This document shows positions 1 through 8,952 of a stretch of 64,000 nt of DNA, one piece after another (the first letter of the stretch is position 1; each line of letters opens with the position of its first letter). The DNA comes from JAUIAI01 sp041396585 (lineage in GTDB: Bacteria > Pseudomonadota > Gammaproteobacteria > Burkholderiales > Burkholderiaceae_E): assembly GCA_041396585.1 (NCBI GenBank), contig JAWKYG010000008.1, positions 1-64,000 on the forward strand, written 5' to 3'. The translations under genes and the position numbers were made by a program. Under the pieces are notes generated by a model. It saw nothing but the letters and a program-made list of their open reading frames with translations, was not told the DNA's origin and did not search any database.

Positions 1-783
1 ATCGTGCAAGAGCGCCGCGGAGTCCGGCAATGCCAGCCAGGCCAGTGCCACGATATTTCTCAGGCCCGGGCTGTAGCATCGCCACGGCGCGCCGAACAAA
101 CCCTGCCGCCGATCTTGTGCCGCACCGCACGACAACATGAGATCGACGGCATCGGTTTGCGTTGCAGACCCAGCCGTATTGCCGGTCGGTTCGACGAACT
201 CCACACCGAGGGCGCGCAGAAAGCCGAATCGAGTCGGGTCGGCCGAGATGCGCAGGCCGGTGAGATCAGCCAGGGTTTCCAGTGGGCGATTCGCCCACAG
301 GCCCAACGAATCGGCGAACACGGCCACCGGCAGAAGCGCCCAGGTCTGGCCTTGCGTGTCGGCACAAGAAAGCGGCAGGCATTGGCCTGGCGCTTCGCCG
401 AACCATTGGCCGATGATCTCCGGCAGGCCCGGATCATAGGCACCGACAGCCATGGAAGCATCCCAGCCCTGATCGAACGGTGGTGACCGCGAACCATCAT
501 CCATGAACAGGCGGCCATCAGACGGCGGCTCGCCCGTTAACCATTCCAGGGTGGTGCCCATCTCGGCAAAGGCTCGGGTGATCAACCCTAGCCGATGGGG
601 GTTGGCATTTCCGGCCAGAGTGAGGCCAAGCGCATGGCCCTGGCGTTCGTTCGTGCGAGGGTCACCTGCGTGGCTCCGCCCGGCCGGGCCCACGGCATAT
701 TGCGCGTGGCTGATCGGCGCCGCGGCCAATCCAACGGTAGCGGCGGTGCCGGCCGATGTACTCAGGAAGCGTCGGCGACTCAT
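1..783 (-). CDS. Tat-exported TRAP-receptor-like (DctP-type) substrate-binding protein, 3' end cut by window edge
   Basis: The frame is open from an ATG at 783 to base 1, giving 261 residues with no stop. The N-terminus MSRRRFLSTSAGTAATVGLA has a twin-arginine motif (RRRFL), a weakly hydrophobic stretch and a probable cleavage site after SHAQ, so export by Tat to the periplasm is likely. The mature part contains LADLTGLRISADPTRFGFL followed by an ALGV segment and a TDAVDL segment. These resemble, by position and spacing, the DLKGLKMR..LGV..G.IDA pattern of TRAP dicarboxylate-type receptors, but similarity is distant and the ligand is unknown. It starts 18 bp after the stop of the GMC/hydrolase/PhoD fusion on the same strand, so it may be the last gene of that operon and bind a substrate or product of that enzyme (inference). 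Membrane TRAP subunits would lie outside the window. An alternative is another class of exported binding protein. Confidence 0.55.
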   Translation of the reverse strand, partial: MSRRRFLSTSAGTAATVGLAAAPISHAQYAVGPAGRSHAGDPRTNERQGHALGLTLAGNANPHRLGLITRAFAEMGTTLEWLTGEPPSDGRLFMDDGSRSPPFDQGWDASMAVGAYDPGLPEIIGQWFGEAPGQCLPLSCADTQGQTWALLPVAVFADSLGLWANRPLETLADLTGLRISADPTRFGFLRALGVEFVEPTGNTAGSATQTDAVDLMLSCGAAQDRRQGLFGAPWRCYSPGLRNIVALAWLALPDSAALLHD

Positions 784-801
784 GGGGCTTCTCCTGTGGG
801 T

Positions 802-3800
802 CTAGGCAACCGGTAGGGCAATAGTGCGCACGGCTTCGATGCCGTTTTCGTTGTGAACGCGGAAGATCAGATCCGCACGCTGACCACGGTTCGCCGGGCG
901 AACCTCGATCTCTCCGAACTGCCGCAGGCTTTGCGAGATGACATCGATCTCGGTGTTCGCCCGCAGCGGTGAGCGCGGCCCCAGCGGTATCTGCCCGGAT
1001 GCAACGAAGTGAGCCGCCTTGGCGTTGGCGAATGGCAGGGTGGCATTGAGGCCGGAACTTACGATCGAATGGACCACCACCTGCCTCAGGCCATCATCTA
1101 TGGTGATGCGAGCCATGGCCGAGAGATGCAGATCGCCGCAAACAAAAACCACGTCCGATGCCTGCTCGTCGAGTAAGAGCTGGCAGACGGCGCTCATGGT
1201 CTTCGGGAAGCCCAGCCAGTCATCGGACAGAGCCTGCTTGGATAAGTCTTCATCGACTTCGCGCGTGAGAAATCCGAACGCGCTGCCACAAAGCACGAAG
1301 CGCGGCCCAAGCGAATGCCGGGTCGCCGCCAGCCAATCGCGAAACGCACGGAACTGGTCACCGCCAAAAAGAGTGCGGTCTCGCCAGCAATGAACACTGG
1401 CCGGCTTGCGTTCGCTGCGGGTATCCATGGCAAAACACGGCAACGCCCCCACCTGGAACGGTTGCCAGAGACCGCGAAGGACCTCGCCGTATGCATCCAT
1501 GCTCGGATTGGCGTCCGGCACGCAGGGATCATAGCGGCGCCACTGATACGCAACCGTGGCCGCGAACCGGCGTTGATGGGCGAGCCGGTCTTTGTCGGAA
1601 AGACTCTTTGCGCCTTTGGTCCAGCCCGACCAGTTGTCCGAAAACTCATGGTCATCGATCACCATCCAGGTGGGCACGGCCTGCAAAATGGCTCGAAACC
1701 AGTGGCTGTTGTAACGCTCGTCATAACGGACATCGCCGGTGAACATCTCGCGATAGCGCTTGGCGCTTCGCTCGGCCGATTCCGACACATCGATGATATT
1801 GGCGACAGAATCCACATACACCTGATCACCCAGCAGGAACAACGCATCCACGCCGAGCTCCGGGCAGACGGACTTACCCTTCTCGTTCTTACCGAGGGCC
1901 ATGTCGAGCATGCGCTTGAGAATGCGATTGATCTCGCGTTGCTCGACGGGTAAGCCCGGCCAGCGGCAGGAGGTCACCAGCAAACGGGTCCAGTGGTGCG
2001 GAGCCGTCTTGGGATCGAGCCTGGCCGGCAGCCGCTTGAGCCAACATGCCGGATTCAGCGACAGTTCGCACTGGATCGCCGTCTGGTCGCGCTCAGCCCG
2101 ATACTGCTTCGCGATATCGCTTGCCGTTTCCCCTTGGAGCACGACCGGATCGAAACGTGCCGGCGCAGGTGGCGGTGCTGACCTGATCTCGACTTCACCC
2201 GAAAAAGGCGGCGCGGGCGCCGGGCGCTGTTCGGCCTTTAGCTTCAATGCCGCGTCGATGGCGTTCTGAATCAAGCCCCAGTTCGAGAATAGCTCCGAGG
2301 GCGTGCCAGCTGACGCCGCCCCGGGATTTTCTTCGACTTTCGGATCGGCGAGTCTCGAACGCAAGGCCTGACCCATCTCTGATCCGGAGGATACGGTCAC
2401 GGTCGTCTTGGGCGGAAGTTCCGCCTTGCCAGGCATCGCAGCATTTCGCCGCGACGCCAGATCCGAGAGCCATAGATGCTCGCGCTCGACGCTGAAAGCC
2501 AGTGAATCCCCTGCCGCCCGCAAAGTGCTTATCGGGGCCTTGACCGTGTACGCCAGAAAGCGCCCCGGAAGCTGCACATCACCGAAGGCGTATGTGGCGC
2601 GAAGGTCAGTCGCGGATACTGAGACTTGCGCACCGGCCGCATGCGCCTCGAGCGCCTTGGCTGCCTTGTCGGCGCCCAGCTCGAAGAGCCTGGCGCTACC
2701 GTATGGCCGAAGTTCGAACCAGGTATGCAAGGCCAGTTCGTAAGCCGCGCCAGCCGCGGGCACGGAATAGTTGAAGATCGGCCCGCACAACGGGGTCGTC
2801 AGCTCCTGGAACTCGCTGTTCGTGATGCCGTAAACCGATGTCTTGCCTTTGCCCTCCGATACAGATTCGGTCAGCTTGTATTCAACCTCCGCCTCACGCT
2901 GGCTGGCCGCCGGGTCGTCAAAGAAGTGTTCGAGGCGTTTGAAGTGGATGGTATTGCTACGCCCAAAGACAAAATCCATGTGGCCGGTTTCTTCGGGCAT
3001 GTAAAGCGAGACAGGCTCTGGCGAAAGCGCCGCCCGCTGGCCATGCGCAACAGAATGGCCAGCGCTCCCCACGCGCGAGCTGTCACTGCAATCTGCATGG
3101 CTTTCGCTGGGGGCCAACGGCGGTGGCGCCATATGCCGGGCAGCCCGATCGCGTTCGCTTTGGCGCAGCTGGCGCAATGAATGCCATGACTTGATGGCAC
3201 TGCGTGGTGCGAACACGCGGTTTTCCATGCCGGTGGCGAACAGCACCGGAAAATCGAAGTGGTTGACCATATTGAAGCGTGACAGATAAATGTCGCCGCC
3301 GTCGTGATCGGTGAGGCGCTGGCGCAAAATGCAAAAGAACACCTGCTTGATGTAATCGATATGCGTGGGGCCGAGTATTCCGGTGGCGGCTTCCAGCGTC
3401 TCGGGCGTGAGGTTGTCATGGCTCCAGTTCGGGCCGTAGAACAGCGTGAGCCGGTTGCAGATCGCACGCGAGAAGCTGCATGACGCATCGCTTTCCTCTT
3501 TGTGAGAGCCATCGCCCTTCGATGAACGCGGCAGGGATGCCGCGATGCGGTCGATGATGTGATCCAGGGTGCGAACCTTGGTGGGGCTTTCCTCAGGCAG
3601 CCCTTCGATGTCGGGCTGCCGCTCGGCAACGAACGGGCCGCTGACAGGTGGGTAAACATCGAAAACCTCGTCCTCGAGAGCATCTCGGTAGAGAGCACTC
3701 AGCGATGCCGATACCCGGTTGTAAGCCGAGGGCACCAGCCACGGGTGAACGGAATGCAGGGCAACGCGCCCCACCGGCCGCTCGGCGGGCTCTAGCCGCC

Positions 3801-6800
3801 CCGCCACGGGCACTTTCTGAAGTGCGCCGCGCAAAACCGACATCGCAAATGCCGCTGCCCCAACGCAGTGGGCGAAGACATCGATCTTCTGTGGCTGGTC
3901 CGGCGGCAAACTCTCCAATACCCGTGAGAAGGCGCGCGGAATGTCCAGACAGGCGATGTCATCGAGGGTGCCAGGCAGCTTGCATGTGTCGCCCAGCAAA
4001 TTGGACAAGCGATGATCCAACACCCAGACCTCGCGCCCAGTGGAGAGAAAGTACGACACCATGGAGGTGCCCGGGCTGGGAGTGGCAAAGAGCTCGCCAC
4101 CATGGGCCAGGCCGTGGATCAGCAGCAGCGGCGAAGCTTTCGTGCGCCCGCCAGGCACCTTGTACTGACTCAAACGCAGGGTCAGATCCGGTCCATCTGC
4201 GCCCTCGCGATGCTTGTCGATGCTGCGCGGCACTGTGAAGGTATGCACAGACGGCTCGCTGATCTCGCCATTGGCGAGCCTGGCGACCGACAATGTCTTG
4301 AACTCGTAAGGCGGATCGAATCTGCGCGTGTAATCCGAGCCGGCGAAGGCCCAATACTGCGAGCTCACCAGCGCACGGAACCACAGCGCGCCAACGTCAA
4401 TCAGGCGCGCAATGGTTTCAAGGCTGCTCGACTGCCCGGCAAACGAATAGACATTGCCTCGCAACAGATCGAGCAAATCGACGCGCATAGGGATGGTTAC
4501 CGCGTTTCCGCCATTGATCGTGAGCGTCATGTCGATATCGATCAGGGCGTCCCAGATGTTCTTCTGCCCTGGCGCATAGGCCAGCAGCTTGCGGCCGTAC
4601 AACGAGACCTCGGATATCCCCGAATCTCCGTCGGGACACTCCAGGCAGGCTTCGTAGACAAGCTCGCGCCAGTCCGAATGCATGGCCGCCCGCCGCATGT
4701 AGGTGCCAAGCTCATTCCAGTTCGAGACGATGTCGCCGGTCTCGATCAGCGCGGGATCGGGCCAGCATTCGGACGGCGGCATGGGGAACGACTTCTTCGT
4801 ACGACGATTCAACTCCTCCAGATCGCGCCCGGCCTGACGCCGATTGCCGTACTCCGTCAAGGCCTTCTGAGCGCGATCGAGAAAGTCGCCTGCGTCGCGC
4901 GGCTTGTCGCGCGCCAGCAGTCGCACCTTGGCCTTGCCCAAAATGGGAACGCCGTTGCGCACGGGAAACGTCAGGCCACGATTGGGATCGTTGCCAGCCC
5001 GAGGCCAGTAGCCGGTTTCCTGGGCTACTCCGCTGACGCCGCCGCCGAACTGGTAGGTGGACATGCCGGCCACACCTTCCCACACGAAGCGGCTCGGATC
5101 GCTGACCCAGTCATTGAGATTACAGTGAAGATCGAACCGGATCGCCAGGCCGGATTCACCGACAGCGAGCACCCTATTCACCTCTTCACTGCTACGCGTG
5201 AAATCGGTGTCCTTCTTCTTAGCGACCTCACGCGTTACGGGCGGCTCTCGCAGGACATCACGAAGTTTCTCCACATGATTTGCGGCGACCTGATCACTGA
5301 AGCGGCTCTGGATCATGTCCTTGAAGGAATCGTTGGATAACCCCAGGACAGCGAACACCGGCAGCCAGGCCTCGCCGAATTTCAGGCCAAGCGGCATCTT
5401 CTCCGCCGGATAGTTCTGCGCGGCCGGCGTACTTCGGCTGTATAGCAGCTCATCGAAGCGAAGCTCGGTCTGGCCGGGGGGATGCACCGCGATCCGTGGG
5501 CGCCGGGGCGGATGCGCCAATGCCGCCATGCCAGCCGGCACCTGCTGAATGCAGGCTCTTTGAGCTTGAACTCCGGTGATGCCGATCTTGCCGGCAAGTT
5601 CCCTGGCGGCACGCAATGCCAACACGCTGATCGTCAGCAGCGGGTTCGCGCCCAGCGCCGTGGGCACGATGGCACCGTCGAGCACATAGAGGCCTTCGTG
5701 CACCGCGCTGCTATCGGCCTCCAGCGTGCGAAACACCTGACCGAGGTGATTGACCACCCCGTTCTCGCAACTGGTACCCATGACGCAGCCACCCAGGGGA
5801 TGTACGCTGATCATGCGGGCATCCAGATCATCACCCACTTCTTCGAAGCCGTCGGGCAGGAAGCGCCAGAGCGGATTGGTGACGTAATAGCCGCCATCGA
5901 AGCCGTCGGTGCTCACCCAGCCGCCCTCAGCCTTCTTCAGCGCCTCGTGGAGTTCGAGCGTGGTCTTGTCTTTGATGGTGGCAGCCAACGACACCCGCAT
6001 CTTTTTGATCGGGCCCTTGGAGTGCGGATCGAGCCAGGCCATACCGCAGGTATCACCCGCTGACATCGCCAGAATTGTCTGACTGTGTTCGACCAGCTTG
6101 GGGTGCACGCCGACCGGATCTTGCTCGGGCCGCTGGGCATAAAAGGCGGGCAGCTCATCATGCGTGTTCACATAAGCCAGCCCCACCGAACCCAGCAGCG
6201 CGCCCATGAACGGCGCCAGGGAGTACGGTATGGAGCCATCTTCGATCAGCGCGCGCGCCGGCATCGGCGAATGCATCTCGCTGCGCTTGATCATGCCCAC
6301 AATGGTGGGCCCCACCCTGGCGAATTTGTCCGTATCGATCAGCCGGGCGCTCGAGTCGACCGGCTTTCGCTGCGCGAATCCGAACGCGAGCATGTCGCCA
6401 TTGCCGTTGATGCGCTGACCAAGCACCCGCGAACATGAAAGCGGCGCGGCCGAGCGCATCAGGATCTCGGTACTGCCGAGCGCGCCGGCGGCCACCACGA
6501 CCACACCGGCATGCAGATAAAAGTCTTCGGCCTGCTCCGGCGTGCTCAGGGCGTCGGTCATCGCGAAGCGCACGCACCAGCGCGCCGCGGTGTGATTCGG
6601 CGTGAATACCCGCTGCCCGGCGGCATCGATGGACAATGCCGTGGCACCGGTATAGAACTGCGCCCCACGCGCCACGGCCAGCGGAATCACGTTCATGGCC
6701 AATGTGTTCTTGGCCTGATAGTTGCACCCGGTGACGCAATTGCCGCATTCTATGCACGCCTTCTGGTGCACACCCACCGCGTTGGGGCCGGTCTTGCTGG

Positions 6801-7311
6801 TGACCGCGATGGGTGCTGGCTCGCAACGCGTTCCGGGAATGGCTTCGCTGAGCTTCTCGAGTGCCTGGAATTTCTTGAAGTTCCTGGTGCCGGGATATGG
6901 CTGGGCGCCCAGCAGCGTCCTGACCTCACACTCGAGCTCGCTCAAATACGTGCACTGCGCGCGAATCTCGGGTGGCCAGAGCATGCTGTCATAGACGCCC
7001 TCTTCGGGGGCGACCACGACCCCGGCATTGATCAATGAGCCGCCACCAAGACCGTTGCCCAGCACGAAGCCACAGTCGTCATCGGCACGAATATCGAACA
7101 AGCCCAGGTAGTTGCCGATGGCAGGCTTGCTGTTGCCCCGCGAATAGCGAATGTGACCAACGGTTTCCTCGACGGATTCCGGGAACTCGCCTGTCTTGTA
7201 TTCGCGGCCGCGCTCCACGACCCAGACCACCAGCCCGCTCTTGGCGAGTTCGGCTGCAGCAAACGCACCGCCATAGCCGCTGCCGATGATCAGCACATCG
7301 CAGCAATTCAA
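802..7311 (-). CDS. Three-enzyme fusion: GMC oxidoreductase, Cys-type alpha/beta hydrolase, PhoD-like phosphoesterase (2169 aa)
   Basis: Residues 1-575 are a GMC/cholesterol-oxidase-like flavoprotein: FAD motif GSGYGG (10-15), GNGLGGGSLINAG (85-97), active-site HPLGGC (His504) and GANPLLT (Asn556). Cys186, 189, 192 and 196 form C-x2-C-x2-C-x3-C, a pattern that could hold an Fe-S cluster. Residues 600-1050 are a linker region I do not recognise. Residues 1060-1465 are an alpha/beta hydrolase: LLLIHG (1062-1067), AHCVGA with Cys1149 where Ser is usual, and GHMDFVFG (His1444). Residues 1755-2169 are PhoD-like: GDQVYVD (1828-1834), DDHEFSDN (1886-1893), GDLHLS (2059-2064). No signal peptide or membrane helix is seen. 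The start is a TTG with no strong ribosome site; no in-frame ATG was found upstream. A plausible role is oxidation of an alcohol or sterol/lipid-like substrate, then ester or thioester cleavage and phosphate-ester cleavage, but the substrate is unknown. The region-2 genes encode the same domain series as separate units. Confidence 0.85.
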   Translation of the reverse strand: MNCCDVLIIGSGYGGAFAAAELAKSGLVVWVVERGREYKTGEFPESVEETVGHIRYSRGNSKPAIGNYLGLFDIRADDDCGFVLGNGLGGGSLINAGVVVAPEEGVYDSMLWPPEIRAQCTYLSELECEVRTLLGAQPYPGTRNFKKFQALEKLSEAIPGTRCEPAPIAVTSKTGPNAVGVHQKACIECGNCVTGCNYQAKNTLAMNVIPLAVARGAQFYTGATALSIDAAGQRVFTPNHTAARWCVRFAMTDALSTPEQAEDFYLHAGVVVVAAGALGSTEILMRSAAPLSCSRVLGQRINGNGDMLAFGFAQRKPVDSSARLIDTDKFARVGPTIVGMIKRSEMHSPMPARALIEDGSIPYSLAPFMGALLGSVGLAYVNTHDELPAFYAQRPEQDPVGVHPKLVEHSQTILAMSAGDTCGMAWLDPHSKGPIKKMRVSLAATIKDKTTLELHEALKKAEGGWVSTDGFDGGYYVTNPLWRFLPDGFEEVGDDLDARMISVHPLGGCVMGTSCENGVVNHLGQVFRTLEADSSAVHEGLYVLDGAIVPTALGANPLLTISVLALRAARELAGKIGITGVQAQRACIQQVPAGMAALAHPPRRPRIAVHPPGQTELRFDELLYSRSTPAAQNYPAEKMPLGLKFGEAWLPVFAVLGLSNDSFKDMIQSRFSDQVAANHVEKLRDVLREPPVTREVAKKKDTDFTRSSEEVNRVLAVGESGLAIRFDLHCNLNDWVSDPSRFVWEGVAGMSTYQFGGGVSGVAQETGYWPRAGNDPNRGLTFPVRNGVPILGKAKVRLLARDKPRDAGDFLDRAQKALTEYGNRRQAGRDLEELNRRTKKSFPMPPSECWPDPALIETGDIVSNWNELGTYMRRAAMHSDWRELVYEACLECPDGDSGISEVSLYGRKLLAYAPGQKNIWDALIDIDMTLTINGGNAVTIPMRVDLLDLLRGNVYSFAGQSSSLETIARLIDVGALWFRALVSSQYWAFAGSDYTRRFDPPYEFKTLSVARLANGEISEPSVHTFTVPRSIDKHREGADGPDLTLRLSQYKVPGGRTKASPLLLIHGLAHGGELFATPSPGTSMVSYFLSTGREVWVLDHRLSNLLGDTCKLPGTLDDIACLDIPRAFSRVLESLPPDQPQKIDVFAHCVGAAAFAMSVLRGALQKVPVAGRLEPAERPVGRVALHSVHPWLVPSAYNRVSASLSALYRDALEDEVFDVYPPVSGPFVAERQPDIEGLPEESPTKVRTLDHIIDRIAASLPRSSKGDGSHKEESDASCSFSRAICNRLTLFYGPNWSHDNLTPETLEAATGILGPTHIDYIKQVFFCILRQRLTDHDGGDIYLSRFNMVNHFDFPVLFATGMENRVFAPRSAIKSWHSLRQLRQSERDRAARHMAPPPLAPSESHADCSDSSRVGSAGHSVAHGQRAALSPEPVSLYMPEETGHMDFVFGRSNTIHFKRLEHFFDDPAASQREAEVEYKLTESVSEGKGKTSVYGITNSEFQELTTPLCGPIFNYSVPAAGAAYELALHTWFELRPYGSARLFELGADKAAKALEAHAAGAQVSVSATDLRATYAFGDVQLPGRFLAYTVKAPISTLRAAGDSLAFSVEREHLWLSDLASRRNAAMPGKAELPPKTTVTVSSGSEMGQALRSRLADPKVEENPGAASAGTPSELFSNWGLIQNAIDAALKLKAEQRPAPAPPFSGEVEIRSAPPPAPARFDPVVLQGETASDIAKQYRAERDQTAIQCELSLNPACWLKRLPARLDPKTAPHHWTRLLVTSCRWPGLPVEQREINRILKRMLDMALGKNEKGKSVCPELGVDALFLLGDQVYVDSVANIIDVSESAERSAKRYREMFTGDVRYDERYNSHWFRAILQAVPTWMVIDDHEFSDNWSGWTKGAKSLSDKDRLAHQRRFAATVAYQWRRYDPCVPDANPSMDAYGEVLRGLWQPFQVGALPCFAMDTRSERKPASVHCWRDRTLFGGDQFRAFRDWLAATRHSLGPRFVLCGSAFGFLTREVDEDLSKQALSDDWLGFPKTMSAVCQLLLDEQASDVVFVCGDLHLSAMARITIDDGLRQVVVHSIVSSGLNATLPFANAKAAHFVASGQIPLGPRSPLRANTEIDVISQSLRQFGEIEVRPANRGQRADLIFRVHNENGIEAVRTIALPVA

Positions 7312-7535
7312 CTGTGATCCAGCAGATGCTGAACCGAACGCGAAAGTGGCGGGCCGGCAGTCTCGTTGGTCATCGCTCCCGCGTTCCCCGTTGGATGCAT
7401 TGTCTGATGAAGACTAGTCAGATTCGCGCATGTGATCAAGCCTGCTCACCAGAATTGCTGAAGCACCGCTTCACATTCACGGAAACGAATCGCGATGTTC
7501 ATGCATCGACCCGGATCTCTGGAGCGCAGAGACGG

Positions 7536-8880
7536 TCATGATCGGGCGCTTGATGCTCCCAGTTGCTCAAGAGGGAGGCGAAGAACGAACCTGGCGCCAT
7601 GGCCAGCATGCCGCTCGAGATACAGGTCACCACGCTGCAATCTCGCCAGACGTCGCGCGATAGGTAGCCCCAGGCCCAGACCTTTGTCGCGATTGCGCTC
7701 CGCATTGCCGACCTGATAGAACTCCTCGAATATCCTTTCGAAATCCGTATCGGGAATGCCTGTGCCGTGGTCGAGCACGGTGATGCAGAGCTCGCGACCA
7801 TTCGTAGTGACAGCTACCTGAACCGGCTCGTTGGGGGCGAACCGAAAGGCGTTCTCGAGGAGGTTCGAGAGAATGGTCTCGAGCATCTGCGGGTCGCACT
7901 GCGCGTGTATGGCCGACTCCGCATCGACGCCCAGATCGACGTTCGCCGCCCTGGCCCGTTCCTGCATTGCCGCCACCCATGTGTGCACGCAGGCGGCAAC
8001 GTCAATCGGGTGAATTTCGGCTGCACCATGCCCGCATCCAGCCGCGAGATCTCGAGCAGGGTTTCAAGCTCGGCGCCAAGGGCCTCGGTCGCCTGCTCCA
8101 ACTGGCCTGCCACGCGTGATGATCTCCGGATCGAGCTCGCGCAATCTGAGCGCACCACCCAGGGTCTGCAGCGTGTACAGCGGCTGACGGAGATCGTGAC
8201 TGGCGGCAGCCAGGAATCTGGTCTTGGCGAGGCTTGCGTTCTGGGCAATTTCCACGGCTTCTTCCAGTTGGCGGGTCAGACCATTGAGCTCATGGCGCAT
8301 CGCAAAGGCCGACCGGTATGACTCATAGTTATGTTCGGCCATATCGGCGATGATCACGACAAGAACAAGCAGCAATAGGATGACGGCTACCGTGACCCAG
8401 GTATCCAGGGTATCGAAAGGGTCACGGCCCAGGCGATAACGAGCAGACCAAGCGCTGGCACGTTATAGGCCATGAGGCTTTGCCGATGCCCATGAAGCGT
8501 CGTCGCGGTGCCGCTGGCCATGCCGATGTGATCATGGAGAACACGGCACGCTCCATCTCCGGCATCCAGGCAAAGGCGCCGTTACTGATGCCGGCCAGCG
8601 AACCCGTTAACAAGGATGCTTTCACCACCCAGCCCAATCGCTGATGGGAATCGCGATGGGTGTGGCTGGCGGCCCGCGTGGTGACCACCATCCAGACGAC
8701 ATTGGCCGAGTTCATCGCGAGCAGCCAGACCAATACGATCCATAGCGGGACATAGGCGGCCGCGATGCCCGCCTGCACCAGTGCCACGACCATCGCCGCA
8801 TAGGCCTTCGACGTCGGATGGGCGATTCCGTAGAGCAGTTGATCCTCGAAGGATCCTTCGGGCTCGATGCGTTCAGCCAT
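7536..8880 (-). pseudogene. Decayed membrane histidine kinase with several frameshifts
   Basis: Kinase pieces lie in order but in changing frames. The N-terminal part starts at ATG 8880 (MAERIEPEGSFED) and has hydrophobic segments and MERAVFSM, also found in the intact kinase next door. The dimerisation piece has KTRFLAAASHDLRQPLYTLQ. The C-terminal piece has the ATPase N, G1 and G2 boxes (LLENAFRFAP, HGTGIP, GLGLGLP). Reading through requires frame changes near 8528, 8420, 8113 and 8014; correcting each restores sequence matching the intact kinase (for example TPFDTLDTW after 8420 and VAGQLEQATEALG after 8113). No receiver domain follows. Four changes in about 520 bp argue for a decaying gene copy more than scattered sequencing error. 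It sits between the intact kinase and the fusion enzyme, so it is probably a relic of kinase duplication. Confidence 0.8.
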
Positions 8881-8952
8881 TGGATTCGACAGCTGGATTT
8901 TCGGAGTTCATGCTTCGCCGCCATGCCCTGAAGATCCGAAGTGTCCCGGGTT

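Noticed and set aside
580..610. A frameshift in the Tat-exported protein near 590
   Set aside because: A first reading missed one C; careful codon reading shows a single open frame from 783 to base 1.
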